NCBI GenBank assembly: GCA_963969345.1
Contig: OZ017770.1
Location: 8,503,246 to 8,567,245 of the forward strand
Length of the DNA stretch: 64,000 nt
Source: Turbatrix aceti
Lineage: Eukaryota; Nematoda; Chromadorea; Rhabditida; Panagrolaimidae
Reading direction: 5' to 3'
Below, piece by piece: positions 20,213 through 29,959 of the stretch. The position numbers and the translations under genes were made by a program. A model generated the notes under the pieces. It was not told the DNA's origin. It did no database searches and was given only the letters and a program-made list of their open reading frames with translations. The stretch's first letter is position 1, and every line of letters begins with the position of its first letter.

Positions 20213-21085
20213 CTAATACCCGTATCCGACCTTGTCCAAATCGGGAAAAGTCACCTTGCAACGAGGAAGACCAGTTTTGAGTTGCCGAAGCACAGCTGGA
20301 CGATTGCGTACGTAAGGCAGGAAATAGAAATGAAGCCGCTGAAGTTTTCGAAGTTTGAGCAACGGTTGCACCATTCCATCGGAAAGCCATGAATTGAGGC
20401 ATATTTCCTATAAAATCAGCAATGATTTTTGACGCCATTTATAAAAACGAAGCTTACGAGATCCAAAAGACTTTTGGCGACGAGACTCCGCGAGAGGGCG
20501 ATGATGGCACGATCCGTGAAGTAATCGCAGTGGTTGAGTTTGAGTTTGGTGACGTGACGGCATTCCGTGAAGTATAGAAAGCCCTCATCCGTGATCGCAG
20601 AATCGCTGCCATCGACTTGACGAATGTGAACTTGCGGGACGTGTTCCCAGCGTTTTGCCATTTCAGCCGAGTTTCCGGCAGTCGCAGCATCCAGAACAGG
20701 TAGCGTAACTCCTTTCGACAGATTTCCAAGGTCGAATCCAAAGTTTGAAATGTACTTTCGCGTGTCAGAGATGCGAGTAAGCGTTGTGCCGTCTGACATG
20801 CTCACAGACGTAGATCCACACTCCATTAGCCACTCGAGGCAAGCCAAGTCAGGTCCGAGCACTGCAACTCGAGCAGGATCGTATCTGAAAGAAGGAAACT
20901 AGTATAAGAAAGCTCCAAGAAGGTCAAAAAGCTCACGTATTGGATGTATGCTCCGCAAATCGCCGGCGAATGCTGTAAATCTCAATTTTGGGAAGCTTGA
21001 AGAAGTTCCGCCTCGACTGCACAGCCCACGACGAGGATCGGGCAAAGAGTGCTGCGGCACGTCTGCTGGCACAGCATAATGCCAT
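20213..21085 (-). CDS. DMAC2L/ATP5S-like: ATP synthase subunit s / DMAC2-like mitochondrial protein
   Basis: Three exons: 21085 to about 20938, about 20885 to 20460, and about 20410 to 20213. The N-terminus is Arg/Ala/Ser-rich without acids for about 30 residues (MALCCASRRAAALFARSSSW), a typical mitochondrial presequence. The diagnostic block GPDLACLEWLMECG matches GPDRAxxEWLLRCG of the family. Leucine-rich-repeat-like strands follow (DEGFLYFTECRHVTKLKL, then LNHCDYFTDRAIIALSRSL). Family members are matrix LRR proteins linked to ATP synthase factor B or complex I distal-arm assembly. About 275 residues, consistent. The start is chosen at the presequence. A TTATTTTCAG acceptor is 16 nt upstream, and a small membrane ORF (21098-21232) abuts it. 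Confidence 0.85.
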
Positions 21086-21097
21086 CGGCCGCGAAAA

Positions 21098-21232
21098 CTA
21101 CCTGAAAATAACTGATTTGAATCCAGAAAAGCAGTGAATAGCGACGAACAAAAGCACGACATAGAATAAAGCCAGGAGAAAAATTGTGAGTGAAAATACT
21201 GGGACTACTTTGCGCTGCTCAGTGTTCCCCAT
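21098..21232 (-). CDS. 44-aa predicted membrane microprotein
   Basis: Starts MGNTEQRKVVPVFS, then has a continuous hydrophobic stretch (LTIFLLALFYVVLLFVAI) with C-terminal basic residues. The stop at 21098 overlaps the splice acceptor used by the DMAC2-like gene. This fits the upstream cistron of an SL1-type operon, where no spacer exists, or an upstream ORF on the same mRNA. Only composition supports it. Confidence 0.4.
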   Translation of the reverse strand: MGNTEQRKVVPVFSLTIFLLALFYVVLLFVAIHCFSGFKSVIFR

Positions 21233-22352
21233 TTTTAATAAACGGGTATTTGAATTTTACCGGTGGGTAGAAATTTGAAGGTGAGCGTAGCATTTTTTTT
21301 CATGCATTTTTTCGTTTCTATTTTTTTCTAAATATGTTGCCTCGAGTTTACATATTTTCTAGTTAAAGCTTCAATAATACAAATCTACGTCACAATATGC
21401 AAATTCAAATTCAAAGCAAGAACACAAAGGCATTTAAATATTTAAAATTCACCTAGCGTAACGGCACGTCATTTTTTTGGAATACATTCCAATCAGTGAA
21501 ATTCGTAAATCTGCAAGCAAAAAGTCCAATTCTATCCACAAAAAAAATGTAGCGTGCGCACTTCACCTGCGGCGTTTGGGTTTGTGATCCTCTCACAGCG
21601 AGAAAAGTCACTCCTTGTTATAACATCAACTGGACTTGATATCGAGCTTTGATTGATCTATTTTTTTTCGTCGTTTTTGATGATCATGTAAATCCTATTG
21701 TCTGATGCGTTAGCGCATGACTTGCGGGATTTATTTTAAAATTCTGAAAATTTTAGCTGTTTTTTTTGCGCATTGACATCGTTTTTTTTTAAATAAAATC
21801 GCAATCGCTTGTGTCGTGCTCCAGGCATCGTTTTTTTAGCTCACGAGTTTTTTCCTCTCCGAGCATCTTTTTTATGGTCTGGTTGGTTGTTATTGTCTAC
21901 GTTTACAAACGTCTGAGATTCTTTTTAAACCTTTGCGAGGTTGTTTATATGCGTCGTTCGTTGATGGCGTGTCGCAAGAGACGATTGAAGCCAGACCGAC
22001 TTATTTTTTTTTGCTAGATTACAGTCCGGACCGTAAGTTGTCTGAACAGTACATTCTGTCACAACGATGCAGCTTTCCTACGTTGCATGCCACTAGTGTA
22101 ACAAAAAACAAAAAACAGCCCGTTGAAAAAACGCCTAGCTATTTTGTTTTTTGCCCATGCCCTTACTGACTCCTGGCGACTGTTTGCATGTGAGAATAAA
22201 TCTTATGGCTTTCATTGTTCCCCTTTGACTGCCTTTCTGGCGTGCGTTAACTGCTTTCCACAAAATATTATATTTAGCAGCCCACAGCTATGAAACTCCA
22301 TGCTAAACCCCCTGGTTTTTTATAATTTTATATGCGTAACTGTTTAATTTTT
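21233..22352. other. Intergenic
   Basis: T-rich, with no supportable gene. It ends in a TTTTTAG acceptor 15 nt upstream of the Skp1-like ATG at 22368. Confidence 0.5.
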
Positions 22353-22367
22353 AGGACCCATTTTCGG

Positions 22368-22912
22368 ATGGGCTCAATGGTGGATCACAACAAGGCAGTC
22401 TACCTGCGTTGTGCCGACGGAAAATCTCTGACAAGTTGCCTCGGCATTGTCTGGCAGATTACGGCGCTTCGAGACATCTATCGTGAGTTTTTAAATATTT
22501 TACGCCTGTGCAAAACAGGATTTCAGGTTCCAACCGTAACTCTAACCAGGAAATCACGGTTCCCGAGGTTACGTCGCCTGTTCTGTCCGAGATGCTTCGT
22601 CTTCTTGAGCCCTACAAGCGCATGATTTACAAGGTTCGAACCCACGCCCAGCTCCGTCGCACGGCCTATCCCACGAAGGACCCACTGGTTCTTGAACTCA
22701 AGAAATTGACGAACGATATGTTCGAAGACGTCCTCAGCGCGTCCAACAAGATGGGATGCTACCGCCTTCGAGATGCTTGCTGCATTCGTATCATCGATGC
22801 ACTGTATGGACAGTCGCAGGAGCGTGTTCGACAGATCCTCCGTACCGATGGATCCAGCCGTCAGGCTTCTCGCCAGGTCGATGACAGCGAACCGTGCTCG
22901 TCTGGGCAATAA
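22368..22912 (+). CDS. Skp1/POZ-like protein, copy F
   Basis: The ATG at 22368 (MGSMVDHNKAVYLRCADGK) could also be the second Met (22377), which matches the paralogue starts better. The intron 22483-22526 (44 nt) is at the conserved phase-1 site. Exon 2 holds SEMLRLLEPYKRMIYKVR, ELKKLTNDMFEDVLSAS and GCYRLRDACCIRIIDALYG, with a Ser/Gln-rich end. About 165 residues. It is separated from the rest of the cluster by the DMAC2-like gene. It is the most diverged of the D/E/F subgroup, but frame and splice signals are intact. Confidence 0.8.
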
Positions 22913-23853
22913 GTTTCCAGCGCTGCTTTTTTTATGTGGACCATCATTTGTTTGTTCGAAAATGGGTAATTGCTTTTTTCCTTCTTTTTGTTGAATAATC
23001 AAGGTCCCATCTCTTCCTATTAGCGCCTGGAAACTTCCACATTTTCTTTGCGCTCTTCCTATTTTTACCATGTTCATTTTGCATCTGATTTTCTTTTTTG
23101 CATTAAACGAACACATTTCAGTTTTGACTTTGAAGGCAGACACTACAATTTCAGATACAAAAGAAATGGGATCAAATTTAAAATTACTTATCTTTGCAGA
23201 TTTGTAAAACAACGTAATAAATTATTCGCGCCGAGGGGACCCCCCCAGCGCTGTCCAAAAATTAACCAACCGTTACTTGTGTGGGTTTCATCCCACAAGC
23301 TGGCATATTACTAACCTGTTTAATTTCCCCCGCCCTCCCTACATATGCACACCGTCGCGCAGTGATCGTTTCGGGTCAAGCGAACTCCAGAGAGTCAGAG
23401 AAACGAGCTTTTCGGGCAGCTTTTCGTTGTTTTTTCCCGCGCTTTTTTTGCCACGCTGCTGCGTTGTTTTTTTTTCACTTTTCGTGTTCAATTCCTGTTT
23501 TCTTGACTCACGGGAAGTTAGAAACCACAAAAAAGCTCTATGAATGTCATTTTTTTTCGTGTTTTCGACTTTTGCCCCCGGAACAAAGCCATGATGCTTT
23601 TTTTTCAAAAATCGCAGAGGGAACGCATACCTGCATGTTTGTCGCTAAATTAAAAAAACAGAAAAAAGTTTGGCGTTCGCCAATTGATTTGATTCACTTG
23701 AAATTACCCCGATTTTGGAGAATGGCTTTTAACACACTTCAACAACATAGAAAAATTACATCCTTAGAAATATTATTGTATACAAAAATGGTTAAAACTT
23801 TACAGCTTGTTGGACGAAGGAAGGAAGAAACCGCGGCGATGGATGGAAGTATG
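22913..23853. other. Intergenic
   Basis: Contains a hairpin (CTTGTGTGGG...CCCACAAG, about 23276-23300). Antisense to it lies a long plus frame (23281-23931) that I reject as coding. This is the 3' side of the MOSPD2-like gene. Confidence 0.5.
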
Positions 23854-26384
23854 TTAGAGATCAGAATGCGAGTAGCTCGGAGAGAAGCCGGCGTATTCTT
23901 TGAGCGAGTCGCTGAGACCATCAATAGATGACCGGAAGTAAACGACGGACAAAAAGTGAACTACAACCAGGAAAAGAAGCATGAAGATTACGAACATTTG
24001 TCGTCGATCGAGTTCGGCTATTCTGCGCCGCAGCTCGGCGATCTGCAAAACGTAAAAGACATAAAACCCATCATAAAAACCAAAAAAAAAACCTACCTCA
24101 ACAGTTGAATCGATGCCAGGACTGTAGCTCAGGGCATCCGAGGTGTAAAAGTCCGACTTGATGTCATTGGAATACGACGACTCCAAAGCCCGTGTCGAAG
24201 ACTGAAGCACGCATCCGATTTGTTTCTCAAGCTTGTCAAACTCTTCGGCGTCGCTCCAGAGAGCACCAAAAGTCTCCGTGTTTTCTTCGTTGGTGCGGAC
24301 GCCCATGATGAGGAATCGCTCGTTCTTAAGGGTTGCCTTGTACTCTGAATGGCGTGTTGTAGGCAACGATGCACATGATGAATATAAAAACTCACCATTC
24401 TGCAAGAAAATCCGAACAAAGTCAGATCTGCCGGGAGGAATAAATCCGACGCTAGGCCGAACCCGGAACTTTTCAGGTGAGGTGGTTTTGATCTTGAACA
24501 GAAGACCCCTTGTCTGATCCGTGTTCTTGATAACAATGATGTCAACTGGATCCGCTTCGTTTGGGAATTCCTTGAGGCTTAGCTGCTGGTTTGGGCTAAA
24601 ATTATTGCAAATGAATAATTTTATAGGCTATAAAATATTTTTTTTGCATCCCGATCAAAAATCGATCATGTATTATAAATCAAAGTTTAAATCAACTACA
24701 TACTCAAAAACTGGAGATTGATCTCAATTTTTTTAATCGTCAAAAAAAATTACGTAATCGTGGCAAATCCTCGGGAAAACCAGTCCACAGGAGCGGAATT
24801 CATGCGTTGATTGTACACATCCCGAAGCACAGTTGGCAGATTGCTGACACGTCGAGGCAGCGACGTGTTACGAGCATTTCCATTTGAAAGGTTCATGTCG
24901 CCACTCCGGCTATTTTCCGGAGAAGGAGGCGCATCTACCGGCTTGAACTGAACAGACTAAAAAGAAAAGCTACGAATGTCGCAGTCGGAGGACAAAGGAA
25001 ATGAAGGGGGAAGAAGAAATCCTACCCGACGGTAAGACACGAAGCTGTCAATATTGCTCGCGGTAGCGGAGAGTGCATCCGCGTGATGCTCGCAATTGTC
25101 GATGCCCAGGCAAACGCCGGTAGTGTCGTTTCGAACATATGGCTGCTCATCGGCATGGGCGTTCTCCCAGAGTTTGTCAGGTAGATCGTGGACAACGTCG
25201 GCCATCGTAAAATTGTCCTGAAATCTAGTGACAATTAAATTGGATCGCCCAAAAGCGTTCCAACAATTGGTTAGCTCACTCAGACACGGGTTGCAAACGG
25301 GAGGAGGCAGCGTGGCGACAACATGTGTCCAAAAAATGTGCTGTGATACTACGCGTTTTGTTAGCAGGGAGAGAGCAACAATTTCAAAGAAAGATAGCCC
25401 TGTTGTCAGTCAGTCGGTTTGACGACGACGACTGCTGCTGGGGGAGAAGGAAGTGGTGCTAGGGAAGGAAGAGACTACTGACCTCGCCATTCATGCTCGG
25501 CGGAAGATTTTCCTTGCGAACAAACGCCAGGATATCATCGAGTTGGGTGATTTCGTGGGCCATGGCGAAGTCGAAGGAAGCAAGCCATGACTGAAATACG
25601 CGAACGGCAGCCGACAGACGCGGGGTCGGGTTGTAGAGGATGATTTCACCCAGACAGTTGGGGTAGAGGTACTTGAACGCATGCCGAAGGAATTTGAAAA
25701 AGGTGAAATCCTGAAAACCCGGATATTTTACTTAGTTCGGATACTCGGGTTGATCAGAACTCACAAAAGTGTCCGGAGTCGTGAGATCAACGACAATGGT
25801 CATCTGGGCGAGGTTATTGTACATCAGGTTGTATTCGAGCCAGAAAATGAGCAAGCCATCGATGGAACGATCACTCGCGGCGTGATTCGCCATGTCGATC
25901 CAGACTAAATAAAAAATAATGCGTATGTAAGAGCAAAAAAAAATCGCGTATGACTTACGGATCTCGTTGCCGTAAACGTCGCTGCCGCGCATGTACATTG
26001 GCAATTTCTTGCCCTCAAAAATCATCAGTCGGAGGTCTAAAAATATTCATAACCAGTTGTAGAGTAAAAAAAAGTTACAAACCCCGAACACGAGCAGCCT
26101 TCCGCCAGCGAAGACACTCCTGAATGACGGCAGAAGTAACGAATGTGTCTTCCTTGTTCGCCAGGAGGAACATGAGAGGCCACCACTGATCCCGATTGAG
26201 CTTATCGACATCAGCGGTGTAGTATTTGTTGGTATTGGACTGTAAAAAAAATATTTAGCAAGCAAAAAAACGTATAAAACCGGCAAACCTTGTTGACATC
26301 GTGCAGAATTTTGTGCAACGCCCGTCGACGATCGGGCGTCATCTGCAGGTTGTGCGCCGAAGCAGGGGTTGGCCGAGGCGTCAT
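23854..26384 (-). CDS. MOSPD2-like: MOSPD2-like CRAL-TRIO/MSP-domain membrane protein
   Basis: About ten exons. N-terminal CRAL-TRIO: DQWWPLMFLLANKEDTFVTS and QECLRWRK, then the core with TIVVDLTTPDTF, FLRHAFKYLYPNCLGE and LYNPTPRL. A Ser/Asn-rich linker follows. The MSP domain (about 24600-24240) has DIIVIKNTDQTRGLLFKIKT, then PEKFRVRPSVGFIPPG, then NERFLIMGV. A coiled segment precedes a C-terminal TM anchor (MFVIFMLLFLVVVHFLSVVY) with a short lumenal tail, stop at 23854. Order and content match MOSPD2, an ER protein that tethers organelles by binding FFAT motifs through its MSP domain. One intron (about 25210-25480) is long for the locus. Start 26384 is the first ATG. A divergent small gene begins 120 bp away. 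Confidence 0.9.
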
Positions 26385-26504
26385 CGTTACCTCAAAACAA
26401 GGCAATCATCGATAACTCGGTTAAAAAACGCAAACGGCAAGAACGTGTCGATAACGGAAAGAAGAAAAGAACAGGTTTGATATCTCCGCCAAAGAGGAGG
26501 TGTA

Positions 26505-26789
26505 ATGAGCGGCGAGTTTGGCGCTTTTCTCAGACTGAGTCTCGGATCCCGCTCAAATCGGTTTCAACGCGAATTCAAGTCGATCTGCGCGCAGTTAGAT
26601 CTTTGTCGCAAAGCTCACAAAGCTTTCCAGAAAAAAATGTACATACTTGTGCGCGACATTGTAAACAGATCCGTCGCTAAGTATTTAGATAATTGTGCTT
26701 TGTTTTTTTCAATGCTATGTATTTTTTTGTCACTTTGTTCCGGGGCCTCTGTGTACTTTGATCCATCAATTTATGACACCAATTGTTAG
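26505..26789 (+). CDS. Small hypothetical protein with C-terminal TM
   Basis: The ATG at 26505 opens MSGEFGAFLRLSLGSRSN, followed by a basic helical stretch (QREFKSICAQLDLCRKAHKA) and a hydrophobic segment (CALFFSMLCIFLSLCSGASV), 94 residues with no intron needed. It is head-to-head with the MOSPD2-like gene (120 bp between starts), suggesting a shared promoter. I do not recognise the family. Amino-acid composition is protein-like; confidence is moderate. Confidence 0.45.
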   Translation: MSGEFGAFLRLSLGSRSNRFQREFKSICAQLDLCRKAHKAFQKKMYILVRDIVNRSVAKYLDNCALFFSMLCIFLSLCSGASVYFDPSIYDTNC

Positions 26790-26864
26790 TGAATAATTGT
26801 ATTTAAAAAATGTTAACAAATTTGTGGTTAGAAAATTAACGGATTAGAAGAGCACTTGTTTTTT

Positions 26865-28610
26865 TTACGAGTGAGCTAATTCAAGCTTGACAACCAGATA
26901 TCCATAGGGAGTGATTTCGTGTGATAAGTCAGACCAGTCACCGCCGGTGGCATCTCCGATAACAACAACCACTTTGGAAAGGTAGGCATGTAGGTTTTCT
27001 GGAACGTATTGCTTCCATGGCAGGTTGGTTGAATGCGAATATGGATTGTAGAATATTGCGTAGTGCAAACCGTAATCTGTTACACGTATTATGGAACGCG
27101 AATCGTGGACAATTATTTGGTCAGGATTGAGCATGCTTCGAATGTCTGCGACTGTTTTGTAGTTTTCCAATGCGATCTAAAAAAATTTTATTTTGTGAAT
27201 TCTGCAACCAAAATAATTTTGTTTTACCTGCCAATTAGGTGCCAAGAATGAGTCGTCAAAGAACAGATCCTGGGCAAAGGATGTAAATCCATTGTGGTAG
27301 TCAGCGGCAGAATCCCAGTGCATGAGCCCCAGCTGGGAGAACTGACGTCGGCCTTCTGTGCTGAGGAGACCAATTTCCTCGCCGTAGAAGGTGTGAGCGA
27401 CGGGTCCGACCAGGAGCTTGAGAATAGTTCCCAGGTGGATGTACTGGAACTTTTGATCCAGCGAGATGGAAAAGTTTTGAAGACTGAAAAAAAATTTAAA
27501 AAATTTACATAGAATTTTTTTGGAATTTTTAAAATCTCACGCTTGATCTAATCTGGAGGAGTAAGTTGATCCAATGACCGGAGCAATTGAAGAATTGCCA
27601 AACTGAGCCTGGATGTAGGAATTGGCGCTTACAAGCTCTTCGAGGATTTGCTCGGAGCTGGCAAGACGTTTCAGGTACACAGTGCCGTTGTGGCCGGGCT
27701 CGTCTACGAAAATCGCGCTAAAAATATTTGATTTTCGTTTTTTTATCTTTGTCAACGAAAAACCCACAAATCCGGTTTTAAGATGCTTCTGAGTTCCTGT
27801 GTGAGTTGTTTGAAGTAATCAGTAGGAGAATTCGGTGCGTTAACATCATGCAGGTATGCGCCCTTGACTCCGAGTGCCTCCATGTAGACCACAGCCTTCA
27901 GAATCACCTGATGACCTGTTTCACTTGAAATATCCAAAATTGTCTTGTTAATTCCAGTTGCAATCCTCGAATTAATTGCCTCGCTGTTGATGTTGAATGG
28001 TACATCTACGATGACATTGATATCGTTGTGCGCGAGTTTTGATACCATGTCCTCAAAATCTGGCTTGTTGCCGAACCTTTCATCGATGTCGAATCGGTTT
28101 ACTTCGAGCGGATGAAATGAGTTTTTATCCGTCGAAAAGACGGGAGACAGCAAGACAGAATCAACATTCAGCTCTTTGAGGTACGATATTTTTTCCGCAA
28201 TCCCCGCAAAGTCGCCAATGCCATCGCCGTCACCGTCGTAAAACGTCGGGACAAAGATTTCGTAGGCGCTGGTCGAGTGTGCCCACTTGGATGATGCATG
28301 CTTTCGGGGACTTAGCACGACAAGTAGGATCGCGGCTGCGAAGAGTCCTATCCATGTCAGCCAGAAGATAAGAAATAAGCTGTACCGAAGGAAGCGGAAT
28401 GTCGGATTGACACGGTACTCTTCGAGTTGCTCTTTGGTTAGGCCGATTATCGGAGTAGTGGGGTTTACTTCCACCGTTTCACTGCTCTGAAAATAAATAA
28501 TAAATAATAAAAGTATTTTTTGTCTGGTTCGAGCTAGTTCAACTCACCGTCACAAAGTGTGCCTCGCCAAGCTCGGTTTTAGCCTCCAGATCGTTTTCAT
28601 TAACGGTCAT
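26865..28610 (-). CDS. atgp: 4F2hc-type heteromeric amino-acid transporter heavy chain
   Basis: Five exons. A short cytoplasmic N-terminus (MTVNENDLEAKTELGEAHF) leads to one TM segment (YSLFLIFWLTWIGLFAAAIL). A large extracellular alpha-amylase-like domain follows, with IFVPTFYDGDGDGIGDFAGI, KISYLKELNVDSVLLSPVFS and the VIVDVPFN strand. Later exons carry GPVAHTFYGEEIGL and a beta-rich C-terminus ending KLELAHS. About 500 residues. In this family the heavy chain escorts a light-chain exchanger to the plasma membrane. The canonical glycosidase nucleophile motif is not seen (DVNAPNSP in its place), as expected for SLC3 proteins. Nematode orthologues are the ATGP proteins. A TTTTTAG acceptor lies 10 nt before the ATG. 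Confidence 0.9.
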
Positions 28611-28637
28611 TGTGCTTTTACTAAAAATAGAATTAGT

Positions 28638-28835
28638 TTAATTATAAATCTGTTTGACAAGAAATCCCAAATGCATTAGGATAAGCGCCGCGCGAGAAAT
28701 GCGAAGCCAATGACTGGGATTTCTTCTAACAATTGCAAAATTATACAGAATACGTGTTAAACCAAAAACGGATGGCGCAAATAGTACAAATAACAGGCAA
28801 TCACGACATCTGCACTTCCGATTGGTCTTCGCCAT
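28638..28835 (-). CDS. 65-aa predicted membrane microprotein
   Basis: ATG start, MAKTNRKCRCRDC, then two hydrophobic segments (LLFVLFAPSVFGLTRILYNF and ISRAALILMHLGFLVKQ), stop at 28638. The stop is 17 nt before the acceptor used by the atgp mRNA. The arrangement repeats that at 21098-21232 and fits a tight dicistronic (SL1-type) operon. I do not recognise the family. It could also be 5' UTR that happens to be open. Confidence 0.4.
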   Translation of the reverse strand: MAKTNRKCRCRDCLLFVLFAPSVFGLTRILYNFAIVRRNPSHWLRISRAALILMHLGFLVKQIYN

Positions 28836-29959
28836 TATCCGCTGCTCCGCTAACGGACAGCCCAGGCGGGCGAGCCGCGGCGGCAGCGGCGGTGGTCATC
28901 TCGCTACGCGTCGGCGGCGGCGTAAGTGGCTCTTCCGTCTAGGCCGTTTCGGCCTGCCTCCTCCTCCCCCACACCTCTCCCGAAACCCTTTGCCCAAGAT
29001 AGGTCATGTTGACCTTGTCAATCGTAACGAATGAACGCACAACACCTTTTGCACCTTTGTTTTCTCCTTCTCCGTATTTCGTATATCTGTCGGCTTTTGT
29101 GCAATGCCACAAAACGTACTACTTGAGCCGTGACAGCTCACGTCGCTAAAAACGTCCGCGAAGACTGTCGTATATGACGAGGCCGATGACAGGTCAAATG
29201 TATAATCTGAAGGGAAAATCTATGCACCTAGGTGTGACAACCAATCATTTACGTATCAATCAATATGTATACAATTAAAAATCGTCAGAATATAATATTT
29301 TTGGTTAACTTCAATATTCACAACCAACGCAGACTGACTTTGCAGATGGAAGAGGAATCAAAATGACTCCAAGAGCCGTTATAAATTTTTTTTCTTCATT
29401 AAAGACTAGTCAAAATTATGCAAAAAAAAAGTTTACAATACATGATAATAAAAATACGCATAAAAATTTTTCTACTGCCATTTATCAGACGTGTTGGAGG
29501 CAAGACAGTTATTTTATATATGTGTGCACGACGACGAACAAAAAAAACTGACGCAACCGCCGGGAGTGATGTGGATACAACGCTTCGCTCTCCGCTGCTC
29601 TGCTGCTGCTGCTGGGGGGTGCTGCTGCAGAGTTGTCATCCGTCAACGACGACCACATCACATGCACACGTTTTTACTCTTCATAGTGCACTCTCTTCGA
29701 ACCTTGCGGTCTTAGGTTTAGTTTTACGGGCCCAATAAAAGCGCAAAAGTCGAAAAAGAATATCCTGGAAGCCTTTGAAAATTCCTCATTAATGGGCTAA
29801 AATTGCTGGGAATTTTTTGAAAACACACAAAGGTTTTTTTCAGAAAAGCATAACTCGCATTTACCAAGCAATACTTCTTTTTTTATTGGTACACAGAATG
29901 TTGCTGTAAGTAGTGTTTGAAGGAAAAGGGGCAATGTGTGATTAGGGGAGTCAAATTTT
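28836..29959. other. Intergenic with GC-rich promoter-like block
   Basis: 28850-29010 is GC-rich and CpG-containing (GGCGGCGGC runs), unlike the AT-rich surroundings. It lies directly upstream of the 28835 ATG, so it is a plausible promoter for the microprotein/atgp unit. 29570-29640 is rich in GCTGCT repeats. No gene is supported. Confidence 0.5.

Noticed and set aside
23281..23931. 216-codon plus-strand ORF
   Set aside because: No ATG opens it, it has low-complexity Phe/Cys content, and it runs antisense into the final MOSPD2-like exon.
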